Assembly: GCA_022315425.1 (NCBI GenBank)
Contig: JAIUPT010000050.1
Span: forward strand, 248,001-312,000
DNA length: 64,000 nt
Reading direction: 5' to 3'
From: Pseudevernia furfuracea
Taxonomy: Eukaryota > Ascomycota > Lecanoromycetes > Lecanorales > Parmeliaceae
Position numbers and translations under genes: made by a program. Shown here in pieces: positions 53,501 through 63,898 of this stretch; position 1 is the first letter of the stretch; the number at the start of each line of letters is the position of its first letter. The notes beneath the pieces are model-generated. The model searched no databases. It was not told the DNA's origin and saw nothing but the letters and a program-made list of their open reading frames with translations.

Positions 53501-54077
53501 GGCTCTCATCGTCCGAGGACTGATTTTCCTGTGCGGTCTTGAACGAATCCGTCCGACTGTCTGATGTATTGCGAGTGGATGAGCGCGAAGCTGCAGTTCG
53601 GGTCCGATGGTACTTGGGTGGGGTTGTTTCAGGAGTCGGTGGGCTTTGCTGAACCAAGGGTGTGGTGCCAGGACTATCACTTGTACGTGTCCTAGTTAAG
53701 TCTGGGCCCCTCAAGGCGACATCATTAATCCAGCTCTGGAAGTCGTCCCTGAAATTGATCGGCGGTGTCAGAGGTTTACCGACCACGGGTATAACCTGAA
53801 TTGGCGAAGCCTCCGGTATCCACGATCTGATACGTTCGGCCTGGCTGTAGCTGATTTGCTCGCTTTTATGCCTCATCCTCCGCTCCTGCCGTATGGGGCG
53901 CCCATAATCCGCGTCATCTGAGGTGATTTTTCTGCGTGGCAGAATCTTGTGGCCCTTCAGCGACCCGAGGTTGAGAGGAGGTAAAACGTCCACACCAAGG
54001 CCGAGGTCGTTGCCAGGCATCTTTCTGGTCTTGCTTTTGATATTTTCTTTCGAGTTCCAACTTCCTCCAATATTCAA
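50502..54077 (-). CDS. Large disordered protein with five RRTxSLTRRL repeats (up to 1191 aa)
   Basis: One uninterrupted frame. Met1 is at 54077, but Met20 (54020, MPGNDLGLGVD) is an equally plausible start. It is rich in Ser, Arg, Pro and Asp. A block near residues 370-400, STASTVVEAMVIQSPPRRRQ then TLRHTLK, looks conserved-type. An acidic GFWDDVDDSDSDEEFG patch lies near residue 800. From about residue 831 to 1120 there are five copies of a roughly 55-residue unit, PRRTxSLTRRLTGSLRLP...RRxRPxSISxPLDxD. RRTxS fits basophilic kinase sites. The C-terminus is Arg/Glu-rich (KIERRREAREEGKREERR). No enzyme domain or membrane segment seen; function unknown. It lies between the kinase and the wall protein, all on the minus strand, as separate transcription units. 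Confidence 0.8.
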   Translation of the reverse strand: MNIGGSWNSKENIKSKTRKMPGNDLGLGVDVLPPLNLGSLKGHKILPRRKITSDDADYGRPIRQERRMRHKSEQISYSQAERIRSWIPEASPIQVIPVVGKPLTPPINFRDDFQSWINDVALRGPDLTRTRTSDSPGTTPLVQQSPPTPETTPPKYHRTRTAASRSSTRNTSDSRTDSFKTAQENQSSDDESQPLDSPSNHPAREKWLRATGLSKQKDVGLGLGLESADEGPTPRQMTPKHIIKHRNFGAFDGTWDVSDEDRQEGGSQEDHSSATSVPYDRRPHRRSRMPEPPTLDSPTLGQEAESSLKKTLSLRQRVEKTRHSVPKASTEKSTEQTHWPLKEDYFDIDAELREINSKRLSQTSTASTVVEAMVIQSPPRRRQTLRHTLKMEDMNTPPPPSNRNSLNSNERSSLRRRLRRSGSPDQELRKSYASADTPESVGSNPSKARQDSVPAIAFPDRISPLQSSASGSKHLSRTFSLSSRQQSSRPTTAPDESVGYFDVPPRRDRRTMSVVIHPSKPPKSESKPEKGVEPPALAHLSSPSVPTSSEVSRTTSVTSAKMGTHYDPPTPADQPHATLYLSDPPDEHNLSVDRSMGEWSAFRPRSTLVTPFSLRSAHSSTPGTLEVNEATAISIYPHTNKSILVIQQMAGGSNSSPREQSAIIAGNANIALPGSITPILHHQSPPREILNSPLQNPRDAPEPPDLRVIAPTPANGRPSSEATPPMPSTPARTNRFSAPITSIKRAVSARRFSEGFVSPFARTFSLRGTASSPRRRRTIADDPEPGTKLHPFWRPRGFWDDVDDSDSDEEFGNTGFLTGSRRPSQSTKETTPRRTASLTRRLRGSLRLPHSPKRVRRFSLSSELNQDLYEFVNANNGRGHEESKRDGVLIQPTFQGDKEQNSGTTPGRTMSLTRRLTGSFRLPRPPRRQRPLSISYPLDQDNNAFVPAIYQDDDGRKEDVLPRRTTSLTRRLTMSLHLPHRERRERPMSISAPLHRDEDESVRPKTNSAEEWNSDATPRRTVSLTRQLTGSLRLTRRERREQPMSISAPLHPDENEPINRKVNGAEHWKSDVIPRRTMSLTRRLTSSLHHPARPPRPLSMSSPLDQDDYEFVHPNIHHGEEQKAERMPRLGYPVQFVGFKAFAEKIERRREAREEGKREERRRWLTDSIRHVGTDDDALRTEHFKREMGGY
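50840..51590 (-). repeat. Coding tandem repeat, five units of about 165 bp
   Basis: Units begin near 51586, 51355, 51190, 51025 and 50860 on the minus strand. At DNA level they have diverged (AGTCGTTGAC/GTCAGTTGAC-type blocks), so the array is old rather than freshly expanded. The first spacing is longer than the rest. Confidence 0.75.
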
Positions 54078-55219
54078 AGTGCAGGGCCTTCGATCGGGCG
54101 AGATGGATGATTGCGGCTCGTCATGCTGTTGCAGGCCTCTGCGACGCTGCTGCCCCTGGTCGTATACCAGTGTTGTTCAGTGGCCCTCGAAGGCCGGAAT
54201 GTGGTGGGGCTTTAGTGTGCCGCGACTTTGTTCTTCAATCTACCTTCAAAGAAATGAGAGATAGTGATGGGGAGATGGGTCGCTTGAGGAAGCGCAAGGT
54301 GTACTGATCCTAGAGGCTGATGCAGTCGTTCATGCGATAGGCCGCAGGCTGACCGAGTCCGCGGCAAGCTGCGCGAATTTGTCGCAAGGCGCTTTCAGCC
54401 CGGTACGGATAGTCTATAGAATCGCCGTGGTACGTGGGGCTGATGCTACCTGTTGGGTGTAATGAATTAATGATATGAGCGTCTACCTATCTTTGTGCCT
54501 TGGAAAAAAAGGAAGAAGAATAATTGGGAATTGACGTCTTCGGGGATTTGATTGCGACGCTAGCGTATTTCCCCCTAAACTTCTAGCCGTCCCGTCCCCG
54601 CCCCCCAATATCAGGTGCGTTGGTAACTATTTCTTCATTCCTCAATACTTGACCCATGTGACGATGGAAGAAAGTCAAGGAAGAAGAGCTTATCGTTCAA
54701 GCTTGGGACGGCGCTTTGACTTACCGACACGAGATGGAACGTTTTGCAGAGCTGATAGTTGAGTAGTCTTATCCAGAGAGTTGTGTCAATTAGTGGAGCA
54801 CGACGATGCCGCTGGGAGCAGGTGCTAAAGTAGACCAGCGAATCAGACCATCGAAGCCTTAAGGAAACCTGTTTTAGCGCGGACTACCCTTGATCTTAAA
54901 GCCAGACGTCGATTTCCCCCTCGTCCTAAAGACGTTGCGGATGGCAGTAGTAATCATGAGGCCAATTCTCGATCATGTGTGTCGTGTGATAGCTACAGCA
55001 GATACTAGTTACAAGTTATAGTCTTAGCAAGGCATAGCCCGTCGGCCTTGCTCGGTCTTCGACATGCAACACGGTCTGGGCTTGCATTAGGTACACTAGA
55101 ATCGTTTCAGAATGACCCTGCGCAGGCCCACGCTAATGTACACATCAATGCTAATGCAGGTATACAGCCATGCCAATTAACCGCTTTCAACTGTATGCAG
55201 AGCTTCCACAACGCTGCAC
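54078..55219. other. Intergenic region
   Basis: About 1.1 kb: promoter side of the 1191-residue gene and 3' side of the wall-protein gene. Short frames on the plus strand (53923-54307) overlap the promoter and first codons antisense and have no recognisable content. Confidence 0.5.
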
Positions 55220-56080
55220 TTATAGCACCACAGCAGCCACGGCAGCCAAAGCACCAGCTGCTCCCATGCCCATCGCTGGTCCCATATGTATAGCAGCGCC
55301 GCTCGCTTTCGTAGATGCGCTGGTCGTGCTACCAGTCTGTGTCTGTGTGCCACCACTCGAACTTGTAGAGCTTCCTTTCGTGGAGCCAGTTGAAGATGTC
55401 GAACCTTCGTTTCCGGCCCCATTCGCGGCCCCAGTCGTGGATGCGGTAGATGTGGGTGTTGATGCAGTATTGGTGACTGAGCCGGCCGTGATAACAACCG
55501 GCAAGAAGGAAACGTCCGTGCCAGATAGAGTGGTGGCTGTCGAAGTGGGCACACCACTCTCCTGGGTAAGGATAGCACCGGTGGCACCCGCGGTACATAC
55601 TGCTACCGAAGTGCCGGAGAGGACGCAGTTGATGGATACGGTACTATGCAGAAGTCAGTCGCGAACATGGCCAGACACAGGGACCTTAGTCTTACGAATC
55701 ATCCAAAGCGATTGAATAGGCGACAGTCGATGGGCCCTCTACAACGGTTATAGGACTTGGAAATCCGCATATATCACTATCGTCATCGCCGAGACCTGTA
55801 GCTGCCGCGGCGGCGGCGCTGGTGGATGCTGCTGAAGTGGTGGCTGCCGCACTGTCAGATGCGCACTGAATAACATAGGTGGTTGCTGTGGCATCCTGAT
55901 TGATAGTTTCATCGTCAGCTCCCACAAATCTTAGATAGGTAGGTCAGGATGTCTTACTCCGCCAACAATGGATCCGACTAGGCTTTGCAAGTCCGCATCT
56001 GGGAGAAAGAGGGAGACAGTCTGGTTTTGGGCGACGCTGAGAGCGACCAAAGACAGTAGGGAGAAGGCGAGGGAAATCAT
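55220..56080 (-). CDS. GPI-anchored Ser/Thr-rich cell wall or surface protein (248 aa)
   Basis: Three exons: 56080-55958, 55895-55696, 55643-55220 (introns 62 and 52 bp with GTAAGA donors); joined length 747 nt. The start MISLAFSLLSLVALSVAQ is a signal peptide, followed by TVSLFLPDADLQSLVGSIVG and DATATTYVIQC. CGFPSPITVVEGPSTVAYSI, CVLSGTSVAVC and GTDVSFLPVV follow, a cysteine-containing fungal surface domain. Then comes a Ser/Thr/Gly-rich stalk and a hydrophobic C-terminus (MGMGAAGALAAVAAVVL) with small residues (SGA) as likely GPI site. Expected at the plasma membrane or cell wall. The first intron was chosen so that SIVGG joins DATATTY; a shorter intron would be only 28 bp and out of frame. 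Confidence 0.82.
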
Positions 56081-56544
56081 GTTCGCAGTGATTGTATAGA
56101 TTATACAGTAGTTTTTATAGCTTTTCAATTTTGTGCGTTTAGGAGATGCTAGTAAAGAGCGTCGGAACAATCTTATAATGAATGGTAAGAAAGAAAAATA
56201 GTGAAGATGGAAAGGTAGAAAGAAAGAAAAAATCCAAGGCACAAGAAAGTAATAATAATAATAATAAGTATGCCAAGCCAATTTGACGACCGTTGCGGCG
56301 TTGGATGGCTGAGTACAATTAGCGTATGGATCTCACAACACGTACTAGCACTAGTACACGGGCGAACCGAGCCGATTGATATTAATAAGGTAACGATAGG
56401 TACCTGAGCCTCCGTACAGTAGTTTCTGTATAAGGATCAAATATGCTATTTATGTACTTATGTTCGGACCATGACTACATATACTACTGGAACCATTTGC
56501 AATTACTATTGGCCGTTCATTAATTGGAGAGTGTGTGATTGTTC

Positions 56545-56571
56545 AGGAACTCAGGAACTCAGGAACTCAGG
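56545..56571. repeat. 8-bp tandem repeat AGGAACTC, about 3.4 copies
   Basis: Perfect direct repeats directly readable. Confidence 0.9.
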
Positions 56572-56707
56572 GGTCAGCGTTCGGCAAGACCGTTAGCCTA
56601 GTCCTTAGCGCCACAGAAATGAAATGAAAATTCATGAAGCTGAAACAGAAACACCCATTATTATATATTGGTGCCATGCTTTGTTCGGCGTACAAGTGGA
56701 TAACGGG

Positions 56708-56728
56708 CGTAACTCGTAACTCGTAACT
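56708..56728. repeat. 7-bp tandem repeat CGTAACT, 3 copies
   Basis: Perfect direct repeats directly readable. Confidence 0.9.
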
Positions 56729-57802
56729 AGTACTGCGCATCAGATACCGTATTGATTCTCGGCAAAGAGGATGATATGACAGCCATGACCCGACATGGAG
56801 GCACACTTCTCCAGCTCAACGCACAATGTCGACGGCATAAACCACCACAGGGGAATCGTTACCTGCGGAGCCACGGCACCCCTCAAATAGGATCTTGATT
56901 CTGCTTTTTCCATTAAGCAGCTCGCCCCGACCAAGACCGAGCCATGCAAACCAGCCACCAAATTATACATGAAGGGATTCAGCTATACCATTGTAACACA
57001 GGCTTATATTGACGCGTGAGATGAGAATTTCGATGCTTGGGGCTTCGGAATTTTTTTTGTACAACTTCTTGCTTCTCACCGACGCAGGCGTAGCCTTGTG
57101 TTTTTCAACGCACCACTGTAACCTCGATCTCTTGCTCTTTTCATCGTGTCACTGAATGTTAGATGAGATCCTGCCTGGTGGGTTAAGCGTGAAGTATGTC
57201 TCTCCAGTGCAAAGATTGCTGGGTTAGAGCGAACTACTCTCTCTCTCTCAATTTTCATTTCCATTCTCTCTTCTCTATCGCTCCTGTTCCGTTTCACCTG
57301 TGAAATCTAGAGACGGTCCACCAAGAAGCAAGTACTTTTCTTGATATCTTTGAAAATGAGTGTCTATTGGCGATGAAACCGCCACGGCATACATAGCAGG
57401 TTTCGGCAGACGTCGCCTCAGCCCCAATATGATATACTTGCCTTAAGCATCTCCTAACACATGCAATGGGACATCTCTGGTCCCTGGGGACTGACTCATT
57501 CACCAGGGTGCTAGAAGCATAGATCTATTTCCCTGCCCTTTCTCTCATACGAAATCTGTCGGCTAAAAAAGGCGGAGCAACCGCGGTGTCTCTACCAGAT
57601 CAAAATGAAATAACCACACAGCCATTCATACTGGGAACAACAGCAGCACTGTTTCAAACGGGGGCTTGTGAGCGTGGGTATCAATGCGCTTCTGTAAGAG
57701 AATTTGCGGCCCGTCGATTCATTTCCATAAGATGCATCTGTTCCCAAATTCTTATTCTTTTGCTACTTGAAGTCCGTGCGTGCACTCTCACTCCTTCGCA
57801 CA

Positions 57803-59175
57803 ATGTTGGATTTCTTTCCTCGTCTCTTTGTGGCGGCTTCTGCATTCCTAGCTTTTGCGGCAGCCGCACCCATCAAACGATGTTCTAAATTTTCAGTCTG
57901 CTGCGAAAAGATAAGCTTCCAGTTGCACGCAACTAAACGGCCCGTTCGACAGCACATGCTGGGACCAGCTGAATATTGCGAAGCATCTCGGTGATCCAAC
58001 AACAGGATGGAGAGCGACGACGCCCAACTGTACCAATGGAAATGTTGTAGGAGCAGTGACAATCTCCCGGAGCCCAGACACCAATGGCTGCAAGCCAGAC
58101 GAACCCTAGTCAACATGTTTCCTGCCCCGAGCAGCTGGGACAATCGATATGGAGGACTGTGCATATATCGACACCACTGGATCAGTTGGCGCGCACCACT
58201 TGCTTCCTGTGATTGGACGCAGCCGATCCAATTATTCCCGTTCCTGTCTCCGAGTATTGCCCCGCAAGCTACATACGTTATAAGGAATATACTAGCCATC
58301 AATGCGTTCTTTACCAACTACTATACTGGTCAGTCACAGATCATTAGAACGTCCAGAATACATGATTTCTTCGTTGTTACTGATTCTAGATCTAGCCCTT
58401 CAATCAACGTCGACGAAAGGTTTGACACTCTCAAATATCGTAGCAACGAGCGGAGAGGCAAAGATCAGCTCAGGGGCTCTCTTAACGGCTTGTACTGCCG
58501 GGCTGCCGTTCTGAGGCGTAAGCAATCTGCGATCTAGCATTCGTCGACCCGCTTAATGACCTTCCTTTCAAGACTGCTGCCGTAAAAGCTTCTACACAGC
58601 TATCAACAAATACTTCAGATCTAGCGAACATAGCTATTCAAAGCTTCACAGAGAGTCTGCGCCACGTGCCAGGGGTCAGCTCTGCCATGTGGCTCTCAAC
58701 CATGAACAGCAGCAAACTCGCCGCCCTATTGGAGACCTTCTACTGGAGTTCCATCACGCAGCGTAAATATCAGGTCTCTTTCGCTGGAACATTCGCTGGT
58801 AATAATGCAACGGATCCATACGCTGCGTTGATGCTTTATGAAAAATCTCAGGGACTGTATTTGCCTGTGTTGTTTGATGGTGCTTATAATTGCACGCTTG
58901 AGGGTAAGTCCGGAGGGGCCTCGGTGGTGGTCAATGTCAATGCGGATGGGATGCTTGGTCTATCGTGTCTTTCAGTGCTGCCGATATATTTGCCGGAGAC
59001 TCAGGGGGCGGTCTTGAGGGATGGGAAATGTCCATTTGGATCTGCGAATTATGAATCGATGATGACTTGCAAACCAACGTCGTACATCAATTACCCATTC
59101 TCGGGGATGACTCATTGCACCATATCAGAAGCATCTTTCGCAATTCGTAAAACACAGAAAGCTGTTCAAACCTGA
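57803..59175 (+). pseudogene. Broken secreted-protein gene
   Basis: Starts with a clear signal peptide, MLDFFPRLFVAASAFLAFAA, ending in a KR processing site. The mature part is spread over three frames. FQLHAT is in the starting frame; NGPFDSTCWDQLNIAKHLGD to CKPDEP is +1 (shift near 57938 at an A-run). A TAG (58107-58109) stands where WSTCF would be expected. SPSIAPQATYVIRNILAINAFF is in another frame from about 58250, and AFVDPLNDLPFKTAAVKAST through the open end YINYPFSGMTHC is in a third. No introns with proper ends repair this. It resembles a family of Cys-containing secreted fungal proteins of unknown function. Sequence error cannot be excluded, but several breaks favour a real pseudogene. 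Confidence 0.6.
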
Positions 59176-59320
59176 CGGAGTACCTAGAGTAGTCTTCGTT
59201 AATCTACTGTAGCGAAGCCGTACCTTTACCGAAGATCACCCGGGAGTGGTCAAAGCCATTCACCAAACCACCGACTTCGGAGCGCTGTCTCAAATAAGGT
59301 CCCCTTGCTTCTTCGGTCCC

Positions 59321-61774
59321 ATGAACCCGCTGCCCGCCGCCGCATTGCCTCGTACCCAGAGCAGTGCTGGTAGCGTTGGCAATGCTGCCCCCCCAAGCAC
59401 AACCGCCAGTCCCACCAGCATTAAAGGCAAACGCAGCAGGAAAAGAGAAAGTTCGAGCGGGAGTGAGCAGGATGGATATGAGGGCAGCATTGGGGATAAG
59501 AGGAGGCAGCCAGGGGTGAAGAGGGCTTGTAATGAGTGCCGGCAGCAGAAGGTGGGATGGGCATTGGTCGTGCGCAGAGAAGGTTACGTAGCTGATGAGT
59601 CAATGGCTAGCTACGTTGCGATGTCGTTACGGAACCTTTGTACACGACATGCACGAGATGCCAGCGCCTAAACCTGGAGTGCAAGATTGAGTCCAATTTC
59701 AAGAGGGTGGGAAAGCGGAGCAAGAACGCAGATATGGAAAGAGAGATCGTGGAGTTAAGAAGACAGCTAGGCCTCCAACAGGCATCACCATCTACAATTG
59801 GACCTACGATCAAGGCTTCATTGAGCACTTCTGCTAGCCCTATCATATCGCACCTGCCTGCGCATATAGATCAGTATATGGGCTCCGAGGAGGCTGTGGC
59901 ATCTTTGATGGACTTGAGATCTGGACTCGAGGGTGGATCGTTTTTGAGGAGTCCAAATGCACAGTTGCTGCTTTCGAGACGGATTGGAGATGTTGTTCTT
60001 ACCCACGACCGGGTGCAGGAATTGTTCCAGCAGTATGCATAACCCAAACCATACATGAATTTTGTCTGACAGGGTGGCCAGCTTCTTCACGTTCTACCAT
60101 CCTTTCATACCTTTCCTCGATCCAACCAGGACTCCAGACGAGTATAACCAATCATCTCCTTTGCTATTCTGGGTCATCGTCAGCGTAGCTACCCGTCGAT
60201 ACGATCCTTCTCTCCTGACCACATTGGCCAGTCCACTATCTGAACTACTTTGGAAGACGCTTGCAGAAGTTCCCCAAAGTTATATCGTTGTAAAAGCATT
60301 ATGTATTCTCTGCACGTGGCCGCTACCAATAAGCAGCACTTCTTCAGATCCGACCTTTATGCTTTCCGGATTGATGATGCAAATTGCAATGCAGATTGGC
60401 CTGCACAGGCCCTCCCACGCCCAAGACTTTACCAAGTTCAAGGTTGAACTGCGGGAAGAGGAGTTGAGAGATCGTGTACGGACATGGGCTACTTGCAACG
60501 CTGTCGCACAACGGTTAGTTGTACCATTGCGTACTACCTACGCCTGCATAAGCTGAATATCAGAAGCGTCGCTACCGGCTACGGTCAACCTCCATCAACG
60601 TTCTATGACTGGACGCTTGCTCCTTCAGGGGCTCACGAACCTAGCTTCAGACTTCCTGATGACGTCTACGGGCGACTTTTGATTGAAAGGTTTAGCAACA
60701 AAGTTACAAAGGCATTGTACAGCAATCGCTTAGACCCTGTTGGGTTGGTTAGTGATGATGAGAGATCGGTGCATACTACTTTCCTTGCTAGGGAGTACGA
60801 GGATCTGGAGCAGAAGCTGCAGCTTGATGGTTCTTGTACGTGCATCTCTTGCGATCCCACTTTTGCCCTTTTAAGCCACCTTCTCGTGTCTTTGGATCGC
60901 CTCGACTGTGGTGCTAGAAACTAGGAATCCTAATACTTTGGCAGTCTCTACCGTCTATCTCCGCGCCGCCAATCTTCATCTCCATCTCTCAGCCTTCTTC
61001 GACTCCCCATCTTCAAACGACTACCACATCGACCTCTTCGCCTTATGGCGCTCGACGACCTCGTTCCTCGAAGCAACCTTCAATGTCAACACAGCGGCGG
61101 GCAACTTACTCGTTTACTCTACCAACTACATCCTCCAAATGATCATCGCCGCTGGATTTTCGCTGTTAAAGCTAATGAACAGCTTCTTCGCCAGGTCCGT
61201 CGACATCGAGTACGGCAGAAACTTGTTCAACCGCACCATTCAAGCAATCCGATCCGTCAGTGTTTTCACAAACGATCTGCCAAACAGACTAGCTGAGGTC
61301 TTGGCACAGCTTTGGAGAAGCAGCGGAGCTGGCTTAAGACGATCCGTCGCCACCAATGACGGCACTGACAGTTCAATGCAGCTTAAAGTCAAATGCCGCA
61401 TGAGCATGAGCCTGGTCTTCGATTCCGTCTGGCGATGGCGCGAGGAATTCCAAGCTCAAGGTCGCGGCAATCTCGAGTGTACGCCCACTCTTCCTTGCCC
61501 ATTCCATCGCCTGTGTACGCTGACAATGTCCCCAGCCGCGGTCAGAAACCCAACGAATCCCGACTCTGCCGTCGAATCCTCCGCCACCTCCGTCGCAGAC
61601 AACAGTCTCGCCCCCTCAGCCCTCCTCGGTGGCGCCCTCACCCCCTCTGATGGCTTCGGCGGTGAATCCAATTATGAGGTCTTTGACCCGTTGAATTGGA
61701 TGTTGGATGGGCTTGTAGACCTACCTTATGACCTTTCGATGGGGCCGGATATGGAGGTCCATGGCTTGCCGTAA
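59321..61774 (+). CDS. Zn(II)2Cys6 transcription factor, Leu3-like (730 aa)
   Basis: Five exons: 59321-59551, 59611-60032, 60073-60513, 60567-60835, 60945-61774 (introns 59, 40, 53 and 109 bp); joined length 2193 nt. The zinc cluster is C70-X2-C73-X6-C80-X10-C91-X2-C94-X6-C101, with the first intron falling inside it. It is followed by linker NFKRVGKRSKNADMERE and a short coiled-coil start (VELRRQL). The middle homology region includes FFTFYHPFIPFLDPTRTPD, LLFWVIVSVATRRYD, QIAMQIGLHRPSHAQDF and GYGQPPSTFYDWTL. The C-terminal half has YLRAANLHLHLSAFFDSP and an acidic end. Known Leu3 regulates branched-chain amino-acid genes; whether this protein does is inferred from sequence style only. Exon edges chosen to keep frame and family motifs; the 40-bp intron is very short. 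Confidence 0.82.
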
Positions 61775-61996
61775 ACAGACTGATGAGATGATGCCTTTAC
61801 GAGTTACGAAAGCATAGACACAAACACATCATTTTTTGAAACACTTCTCCAGTTCTGGACCATGCAATGCTGTGATATTTGCGGTATCTTCCCCAAAAAT
61901 GCGATTCTTGACTTACATTCCACTAAATAATATGCCATGGTTGGGGTATCTCCCCTACATCTCATAAAATCACGCTCCACTCCTCCCCTCCAAACT
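61775..61996. terminator. Convergent 3' ends
   Basis: 222 bp between the stop of the transcription factor (+) and the stop of the next gene (-). Both transcripts must end here; AATAATATG-type AT stretch near 61925. No gene. Confidence 0.4.
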
Positions 61997-63448
61997 CTAC
62001 CCTCCTCCATCTACTTCCCCTCCGCCTTCACCCCCCTCCCCAGCCACCGTCCCATCCTTCGGCGCACCTCCCTGGCACCCATTCGTCCCCTTAGCCTGGC
62101 GCCTCGCCCACACAAGTCTCGCCGCCGCCGCTCTCACGGGATCCTTCCCCCTTGTCTCCCCCTTCGGCTCTTCCTTCGCAACGACCTCTGACGCCACCTT
62201 AGCGGGACCCTCCCGCTCCTTCGACGCATTCTCCACCGGGGCCGCAGCAGGCTCTTCGGTCGCCGATCCGACGTCGCGGGCGGTATTGATCCATCCCGGC
62301 GGCGTGATTGAGCGGGCGCGCGAGTGCCGCTTTTTGGCAGGTGGCTGGTCGATTATCACCGGTGCTGCGGTGGCATCGTTGGTGTCGTCGTTGTTGTGGT
62401 GGTGTCCGCGCGCGCGTTTGGTCGGCTTCTTCCGGGCGATGGCTGCTGTACTGTCGTCGTCGTCCAGGACGCGTGGTTTGCGGATACGCTTGCCGTCGAC
62501 GGGTTGCATGGGTTCGTTCATGTCGATGTGGAGCTCGTTGCGGGGTCCGCGGCCCTTGGGTGCTGGCATGTTGATGGGCTTGACGAGGCGGGGTCTGGCT
62601 GTTTTGGGGGGGCTGTTCCCCGTGGTTTGGGTCTGGTTGGGGGTAAGCTGCTGGAGAGAGTCGTGATGCTTGCGGTCGTATTCCTCGGGATCTTCGAGTT
62701 TGCGGGGGTTGGCTTTGGGGTTTTCGCGGTTATAAGGGGATCCTTCCATGCGGCTGATTTTGTTTTGGAGGGCCATGTATTCATTTTGCCATTTCACCAT
62801 CGCTTGCTGAGCATTCAATGTGGCATCGTAGAGGGCATCGTCGGAGAGGGTTTCGTAGTTTGCGAGGGATGAGATGAGTTCTACGGCGTCAGGAGATGGA
62901 GAACGAGACGTAGAACGTGACGGAGAAGAGGGGGTGCTGTCGTCTCCGATGGAGAGAGCAGGGGTAACAGCGCGATTATCTGGCGCAATTGACGGGCTAG
63001 CAACCGGTTCGGCAGTCGTGAGAGCAGGATTTTTCGGTTGAGTCTCCGGGTCACTGCATGGGCTAGAAGCCGGTCCAGTCGTTGTGAGGGATAGGGTCTT
63101 CGGACGAGTAATGGCTTCAGGAGACGGACCTGCAGCCTGTCCAATGGTCCCGAGAGAAGGGTTAGCAGCGTCAGGACCTGCCCCAACAGACGGGCTTACA
63201 ACCGCTCTAGTGGTTGCGGTATAGGGCTTGTCGTAAGGATATATAGCTGCATTTGACGGGGAAGCAGCCAGTCTAGTGGTTGCGGTATAGGGACTGTCAT
63301 AAGGAGACATAGATGTGTTCGTGGGGGAAGAAACCGATCGAGTACCACCAAAGCGGCCAACAGGAGCTATTTTAGCCAGATGCTAGATGTCCTTAGATGG
63401 CGTAAAACCGAAACGGTAGGGAGAAAAGAGACGTACATTAGGGCCCAT
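61997..63448 (-). CDS. Unrecognised basic, Pro/Ser-rich protein, probably nuclear (465 aa)
   Basis: Two exons: 63448-63437 (MGPN only) and 63382-61997, with a 54-bp intron (GTACGT..TAG); joined 1398 nt. The next in-frame Met is at 63310 if the mini-exon is wrong. The N-terminal part HLAKIAPVGRFGGTRSVSS is followed by two copies of PYDxPYTATTR. Then comes a Pro/Ser/Thr-rich part, a probably helical block LSDDALYDATLNAQQAMVKW with QNEYMALQNKISRMEG, and ENPKANPRKLEDPEEYDRKH. Basic patches follow (GKRIRKPRVL, RKKPTKRARGHHHNN, PAKKRHSRARS), consistent with nuclear targeting. The C-terminus is Gly/Glu-rich. No known domain recognised. It shares a 450-bp divergent promoter region with the gene at 63899. 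Confidence 0.72.
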
Positions 63449-63898
63449 GATAGCTTTGAGAGCAATGAAAGCTTGCTGAATAGAGAGAAAAGGAGAACTG
63501 CTTGCAGAAATAACAGGTACCAGACCTCGTAGATGATGCAATAGTACGAGAGACAGTCAATGTAAGTGAGGAATTGGATCGCAGAAGATGTATGCAACAG
63601 CAATATAACTCTGTAGATGTTGTAGAAAGAGGAAGATGAAAGAGATTCTAACACCTACTTATACCACATCTAGAGGCGAATGGCTGGTTGATTCGCCAGG
63701 AGCGAGGAACAATAGCCATCTTTGCAAGATAATCTGCTCTGTCAATAGACATTGTAGTGTTGTCCAATTCACTACAGTAAAAGAGGAACGCTAGCCAAGA
63801 ACCCTTGCCAAATTCCGACCAACCAACAGCCAGCATCCTCCACTTCACTTCATTTCATTTCACTCCCACGCATTGCACGAATTTGGAAGCCTACAATC
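63449..63898. promoter_or_regulatory. Divergent promoter region
   Basis: 450 bp between two head-to-head starts. CATTTCATTTCACTCCCACG pyrimidine-rich stretch just before the plus-strand ATG. A 95-codon minus-strand frame (63654-63367) overlaps the mini-exon and intron and is not coding. Confidence 0.5.

Larger units (their letters stand above)
56081..57802. other. Intergenic region with short tandem repeats
   Basis: About 1.7 kb. Holds a TAA microsatellite (about 56249-56267) in the upstream region of the wall-protein gene, AGGAACTC x3 (56545-56571) and CGTAACT x3 (56708-56728). A CT run lies near 57237-57249. No supported gene; the frame at 57586 lacks recognisable features. Confidence 0.55.

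Noticed and set aside
55931..56281. Longer upstream start (116-codon frame) for the wall protein
   Set aside because: The added N-terminal part is Tyr/Phe-rich untranslated sequence covering a TAA microsatellite; the Met at 56080 gives a clean signal peptide.
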